Below the pieces are notes generated by a model that saw only the letters and a list, made by a program, of their open reading frames with translations, made no database searches and was not told where the DNA came from. Below are positions 58,612-64,000 of a DNA stretch of 64,000 nt, piece by piece. This stretch comes from Chondrosia reniformis (taxonomy: Eukaryota; Porifera; Demospongiae; Chondrillida; Chondrillidae). The DNA lies in the NCBI GenBank assembly GCA_947172415.1, contig OX359199.1, forward strand, positions 2,692,001 through 2,756,000, read 5' to 3'. A program made the translations under genes and the position numbers. Position 1 is the stretch's first letter; each line of letters begins with the position of its first letter.

Positions 58612-59090
58612 TGTTTGTGAACTAGTTATATATACTAGTTGTATGCACTAGCAGTATGTTCTAGTTGTATGTACTATTTATAATTACAAGGTATATGTGT
58701 ATTTACTAGTTACATGTAGTTGGTGTATGTACTAGTTATATGTCCAAGTTGTTTGTCATAGTTGTATGTACTAGTTGGATGTACTAGTTAAATCTACTAG
58801 TTACTAGTTGTATGAACTAGTTGTATGAACTAATAGTACGACCTAATTGTAAATACTAGTTGTATGAACTAGTTGTGTGTATATACTATTTGTAAGTACT
58901 AGTTAAATGTACTAGTTTTATGTATATATTAGTTGTATGTATCAGTTTCTAGTTGCCTGTACTAGTTTTATGTACTAGTTATAAGTACTATATTGAAGCA
59001 CTATTAAAATGTACTAGTTATATATATTTGTACTAGTTATATGTAGTAGGTGTACTAGTTATAGGTCCTAGTTTTTTGTACCCGTTCTAT
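58612..59090. repeat. 13-bp ACTAGT satellite, array 3
   Basis: Continuation of array 2 beyond the PLE insertion, with the same degenerate units. It ends near 59090, before unrelated sequence. Confidence 0.85.
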
Positions 59091-59193
59091 GCACTGGTAC
59101 CTTATGGCTGTTCCTTAGGGATAGGCTGCCTTATAGCGATCAACACGTAACAAGCGATAATTAATAAAGAATTTTCGTTTTCAATCGTTAAGA

Positions 59194-59601
59194 GTGAATG
59201 CGTTATTTAGTGTTATCGTTTACACACCGGAAGAAATCAAAACCGTAATCCAGTGTTACCAGGTATTCAATCTCAAACACGTGGTGTGTGACCAATCGAA
59301 GCCTCGCCAGTCAGTGAAGAAGCCTCGCCAGCTAGCGATGAAGAAGCCTCGCCAGCCAGCAAAGAAGAAGCCTCGCCAGCGAAGAAGAAGCCCCGCCAGC
59401 AAAGAAGAAGAAGCCTCGCCAGCGATGAAGAAGAAGCCTCGCCAGCGAAGAAGAAGAAGCCTCGCCAGCGAAGAAGAAGAAGCCTCGCCAGCGAGTGAAG
59501 AATTTAGCCCTTCAATCGGTGAGTTCGCTCTTACTTTGACACGCTGTTGTTTTAAGGGCTTCATAGTTTTAGTTCACGCGGTTTTTTTATATTTCTTCTA
59601 G
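59194..59601 (+). other. Purine-rich coding-like minisatellite (CCTCGCCAGCGAAGAAGAAG)
   Basis: About ten units of GCCTCGCCAGCGAAGAAGAA, 18-21 bp with variable length, lie at 59300-59500. One plus frame is basic (KKPRQ repeats, 135 codons, start MNALFSVIVYTPEE). Another is acidic (EEASPASEE). The minus frame is Ala/Ser/Leu-rich. The real frame, if any, cannot be told; the acidic frame resembles a low-complexity linker. It begins just after the satellite and could be a host exon or another repeat. Confidence 0.35.
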
Positions 59602-60057
59602 TAAATGCCTTTAGGAAATGTATATTCTGTTCCTTCATATTGTTTGTGTGTATTCTTTTAAAGGTATTCTGGCCAATTTTTATGTTGTTGTTTTAAAGTG
59701 CTTTCCGTGTTATTGATAGCATGTGTTATTTGGATATCATCAACAGGCTTTTTTGAAAGCCACTACCGACAAAGGACTACACTGATATTTTATCTGGTTT
59801 ATTATACTTCTATACTTATACTTGGTATATATATGTTGTTTATATGATGCTTAGGGCCTTTATTTTTATTAAAAAGGCTTTTTTAAAGCCATTACATTCA
59901 AAAGATGGACTTGACTGGGACTTGATGTATAATAGAGGTTGTAATGTAAAATATATTATGTAATAGACATGCAAGTATTAAGTTAGTAGTATAGTTCCTA
60001 TTTGTTATTTATTTCTCTGAGGACTTACTTATTAGTGTTTTCAATAGCTGAGCCTGA
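59602..60057. other. Non-coding, two similar segments
   Basis: Paired segments at about 59740-59770 and 59868-59900 share AGGCTTTTTT.AAAGCCA, a possible small inverted or direct repeat. Nothing else was seen. Confidence 0.35.
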
Positions 60058-60678
60058 TTATCCTGTTCTTCCTTTTCTTTTTGTTTTTTCTCCTTCTCTT
60101 CCTCCTCTATCTGCTCCATTCGTATCTTTTCTTCCTTTTCTTTTCGTGCTTCTTCCACTAGTCTCCTCTCCTCTGCCATCTACAAGACTATTTATGGTAG
60201 TCTCTCTGTGTTCCGTGTTAGGTTTGCAACTATTGAACACAGGCTTAAGTGGGAAAACCTCTTGTACTGACAGGTATTCAATGCAACAAGCCTCACAGTA
60301 GCTCAGGAAATGTCTTATTTTGTTACATTCACTTAGAGCCTCCCATATCACTATGGGGAAAGTTTCTAGATAAGTCTCCCTAGCCTAAGATGATCTCCAG
60401 CCACTTTTTAAACCTTTTAGATTATTCTCAAGTAACTTGTCAAAAGGAGTGGACTTACGGGAGTAATAGTCTGTAAACATGGAATCGTCTAGACCAAATT
60501 TGGGGTTCCTAAATAAATCTCTGAAAATTTGTATCTTTTGCTTGTAGGTAAGTTCAGTTTGAGTGTCTTCTATACTTGATTTTGTGGTTTCCTGAGTTGG
60601 AGTGGCTTCATCATTTGTTGGAGAATTTGCTTTTTTTGTCTTTGTGAATATGTCTATAATAATTTCAAGGAATATCAT
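60058..60678 (-). other. Two unrecognised minus-strand ORFs
   Basis: 60678-60385 (97 codons) has NSPTNDEATPTQETTKSSIE, then YKQKIQIFRDLFRNPKFGLD and FTDYYSRKSTPFDKLLENNL. 60351-60058 (97 codons) has ECNKIRHFLSYCEACCIEYL and a very basic tail (STKRKGRKDT). Their proximity and same strand suggest exons of one gene or element. No family was recognised. Confidence 0.35.
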
Positions 60679-61512
60679 TTGTTAAACTATCTGATCTATT
60701 TTGTAGGTTGCCAATATGCAAGACAAACATTTTTTAAATCTATTTTTGTATTATTTATTTGTTTATTAATTTATTTAAAATCGTCCATTGTTAACTTGGT
60801 TATAGGATATAGACTTAAAACAGCAGGCATCCTTTGGCTTAATTGATTTACGTATTGTGTATAATCGTCTCGCTTCGTATCCTTGTCTTATAATCGTCTC
60901 ACTTCGTATATTATTAATGTTTTATTTAATCGTCTCACTTCGTATGTTTTGTATTATACAATTAATGTCTAATATAAGTGAAAACGGCTTTTCAGGGCTC
61001 TTTGCATAGTAGCTATAACATGATTCACTACTGGACTACTTATTTTTTACATACCTTTTGTTAACGAATCGTTCGTATGCAGCAACTCTTGCAAAGCCGC
61101 AGTTGAACTTCAGAGCAATCTGATTATCGACTGATATCCCTCTTGGCTTTTTTGGGGGGCATAATCATTTTTGTTGTAGATGAAAATTCGAAATTTGGCG
61201 ATACTTAGTGTGAATAACACCTTACGGCGATCCTCGATCACTTGCGTCAACGTTTAGTATACATGTATATAATATCCTAGTTACACAACTTAGGATTTGC
61301 GCAATATTAACATCTGGCTATAAAACTTCACCGTTTGCGTTTCAAATGTGTAAATCATCCCATGAATATACTTATTTGCTAATGAATATGATTTAAATGT
61401 TGAGAAATGACGTCTATTGCAGAAGTGAAGGAAAATTGCTTATGCGCTTAAGTTAGAAGATCCTCATAGTCGTGTAGTCAGCTTCAATGGATTCAGTGAG
61501 TGTCATTTAGTA
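60679..61512. other. Non-coding, with a threefold TAATCGTCTC motif
   Basis: The 18-base motif AATCGTCTC(G/A)CTTCGTAT occurs at about 60862, 60892 and 60928 in the same orientation. The rest is AT-rich spacer. Confidence 0.5.
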
Positions 61513-61652
61513 AAAATTAAGAAGTCCGTTGGCGTCTGAGCTTTATTTCCCAAGATATGACAGATTAAATAGCATTTACTAATCTATTAAAAGTGTATTT
61601 TCACAGTTTTCTTCTCAACGGATGGGCGAATCGAAACGGACTTCTTAATTTT
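61513..61652. mobile_element. MITE candidate with perfect 18-bp inverted ends
   Basis: AAAATTAAGAAGTCCGTT (61513-61530) is exactly inverted at 61635-61652. The element is 140 bp without coding capacity. A possible TTAG flank (61507-61510; 61654-61657) is off the exact borders, so the superfamily is undecided. Confidence 0.65.
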
Positions 61653-61935
61653 GTTAGCATACACTCTAACCTTTTCAATGAAGTATAGAACGTAGTTCTA
61701 GCTTTTTCCTAGACTAGGCGAATAGTGTCTGAGAGTTTTAAAATCGGCCCTTTTTAACACGTTATATCTTCAACATTGGTTGTTCAATCTCGCTCAAATT
61801 TTAGATTTCACTGATATATAAATAAGCGCTTCGATGTATACCAGTTTAAGGTAGCAAATCGTTTCTGTTAGAACGAAACTTGCTCTTAAAAGTGTTTATA
61901 AAAAAACGTAAAAACACGCAGATCAGTCATATGGC
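61653..61935. other. Spacer, nothing recognised
   Basis: Non-coding sequence between the MITE candidate and the last satellite array. Confidence 0.4.
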
Positions 61936-64000
61936 CCCTGTGATGTACTAGTAGTTGTATGAACTACTTGTATGTACTATGTGAATGTACATTTATATGT
62001 ACTAGTTATATTTTTATGTATTAGTTATATGTTGTAGATGTGTGTACTAGTTATATGTGCTAGTGGCAGGTCCTAGTTATATCTACTAGTTGTATGGACT
62101 AGTACTAGCTATATTTACTAGTTGTAGGTACTAGTTGTATGTACTAGTTGTATGTATATACTAGTTGTATGTACTAGCTATGTACTGGTTGTATGTTCCA
62201 GTTGTATGTACTAGTGGTAGATTCTTGTACTAGTTATACTAGGTGCTAGGAAGGTACTAGTTGTATGTACTAGTTGTATGTACTAGTTTAATGAACTAGT
62301 TGTATGTACTAGTTGTATATACTATTTATAATTACTAGGTAAATGTGTATGTACTAGTTATATAAAGTAGGTGTATGTACTAGTTATATGTCCTAGTTGT
62401 TTTTCCTAGTTGTATGAAGTAGCTATGAACTAGTTGAATATATAAGTTGTACGTTCTAGTATTATGTACTCATTCTGTTAGATATTTGTAAATACTAGTT
62501 TCTATATAGTTGTATGTACTAGTTGTATGCACTAGCTGAAGGTACTAATTGTATGTACTATTTATAAATACAAGGTATATGTGTATTTACTAGTTATATG
62601 TAGTAGGTGTATGTACTAGTTATATGTCCTAGTTGTTAGTCCTAGTTGTATGTACTAGTTGAATGTACTAGTTGTATGTACTAATTGTATGTACTAGTTG
62701 TGTGTACTCTTTGGTATGTACTAGTTGTTGGTACTAGTTGCATGTACTAGTTGTATGTACTAATTGTATGTACTAGTTGTATGCCCTAGTTTTATGTACT
62801 AGTCCTAGTTATATTTACTAGTTGTAGGTAGTAGTTGTTTGTAGAAGTTGTATGTAGTAGTTGTAGGTACTAATTGTTTGTAGTAGTTGTATGTACTAGT
62901 TGTATATACTAGTTATAAATATTAGCTATGTACTAGATGTATATACAAGTTGTATTATCTAGTATTATGTACTCGTTCTATGAACTAGTAGTATTTACTA
63001 GTTTCTAGTTGTATGTACTAGTTGTTTGTACTAGTTGTATGTACTATGTGTATGTACCAGTTGTTTATTCTTGTACTAGATATACTAGGTACTAGGTAGG
63101 TTCTAGTTGTATATACTAGATATTTTTTGCATGTACTAGTTGTATGAACTAGTTTTATGAACTAGTTGTATGTACTATTTATATGTACTAGTTTTATGTT
63201 CTGGTGGTATGTACTAGTTATATTTACTAGTTGAATGTACTATTTGTGTGTACCAGTTGTATGTACTAGTTTTACGTACTCAGTACTATTTGTTTGTATT
63301 AGTCGAATGTAGTAGTTATATATACTAGTTGAATGTATTTGTAGTGTGTAATTGTTGTATGTACTAGTTATATGTACTAGTTGTATGTACTAGTTATATG
63401 TACTAGTTGTATGTACTATTTGTATGTACTAGTTCTATGTACTAGTTCTATGTACTATTGCCTAATTGAATATCCTAGCTGTATGTACTAGTTGTTTGTA
63501 CTAGTTGTATGTACTAATTGTATATACTAGTTGTAGGTTCTAGTCCTAGTTACAATAGGTACTAAGGAGGTACTAGTTTTAAGTACTAGACACTAGTTGT
63601 ATGTACTAGTTATATGTACTAGTTATATGTACTAGTTGTATGTACCAGTTGTGTGTAATTGTTGTATGTACTAGTTGTATGTACTACTTATATGTACTCG
63701 TTACATTTGTATGTACTTGGTGTTTGAACTAGTTATTTGTACTACTTATATATACTAGTTGTACGTACTATTTATATGTACTATTTATATGTGTATGTAC
63801 TAGGTATATGTACTACTAGTATGTACTAGCTGTATGTGCTGGTTGTATGTTCTAATTGTATGTACTGGTTGTATGTACTACTTTTATATACTAGATATGA
63901 TCCATTTGTATGTTCAAGATGTATGCACTAGTTCTTTTTACTATTTATATACTAGTTTTATGACCTAGTTGTATGTACTAGTTGAATGTACTAGTCACAT
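61936..64000. repeat. 13-bp ACTAGT satellite, array 4
   Basis: More than 2 kb of ACTAGTTGTATGT variants running off the window end. Some stretches keep strict 13-bp spacing (for example 63600-63660), others are scrambled with TAGGTAGGTACTAG-like joins near 62230 and 63090 that recur, suggesting a higher-order unit. Confidence 0.9.

Noticed and set aside
43872-64000. ACTAGT satellites as a cloning or linker artefact (SpeI sites)
   Set aside because: Degeneracy, kilobase length and independent transposon insertions fit natural satellite DNA.
1-64000. tRNA or rRNA genes
   Set aside because: None recognised by eye; a covariance search would be needed to exclude divergent tRNAs.

Overview
The window reads as AT-rich, gene-poor metazoan nuclear DNA dominated by decayed transposable elements. 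Low GC, spliceosomal GT/AG exon borders, Ig/fibronectin-III and SLC2-like exons, Penelope-like retroelements, a Kolobok element with a THAP domain and a 2A-bearing Helitron together suggest an early-branching animal. My best guess is a demosponge. That is inference; no host marker gene proves it. I recognised no bacterial genes, CRISPR array, rRNA or tRNA.

Layout. 1-1250: 3' end of a LINE with a restriction-like endonuclease. 2429-4325: pogo/Tigger element. 6930-10020: decayed multi-exon copy of an uncharacterised zinc-finger family. 10440-13605: second, older copy of the same LINE, interrupted at about 11690-12500 by a Penelope-like element (PLE) fragment. 13606-19082: mostly unrecognised, with a PLE-type palindrome at 16814-17048. 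19087-22483: Kolobok element with both ends and TTAA flanks. 22681-23092: two exons of an unknown family. 26350-27385: reverse-transcriptase pseudogene (-). 27655-28200 and 35770-36320: two arrays of one 65-bp satellite in opposite orientation. 30664-32665: Ig/FN3/transmembrane gene remnant (-). 36780-41208: pogo-like element with unusually long, interrupted inverted repeats. 41666-42383: sugar-transporter exons (-). 43872-46815, 56572-57835, 58612-59090 and 61936-64000: arrays of a degenerate 13-bp satellite built around ACTAGT. 46815-47690: PLE fragment (-) joining the satellite to a truncated Helitron (47690-53371, -). 57836-58600: PLE fragment folded into a near-perfect 245-bp snap-back palindrome inside the satellite.

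How the parts relate. Two PLE fragments lie in or at the edge of the 13-bp satellite, one nests in a LINE and one truncates the Helitron. Five places carry a hammerhead-ribozyme-like core, best formed at 58464-58503. The Helitron polyprotein begins with a secretory-signal-like segment, then a PCGWG repeat domain, a 2A-like GDVELNPGP motif, a 23-residue repeat region, a DUF6570-like region, Rep (HVH and two tyrosines) and a PIF1-type helicase. Almost every coding region carries stops or frameshifts, so most entries are pseudogenes. All identifications come from reading motifs by eye; no database search was run.
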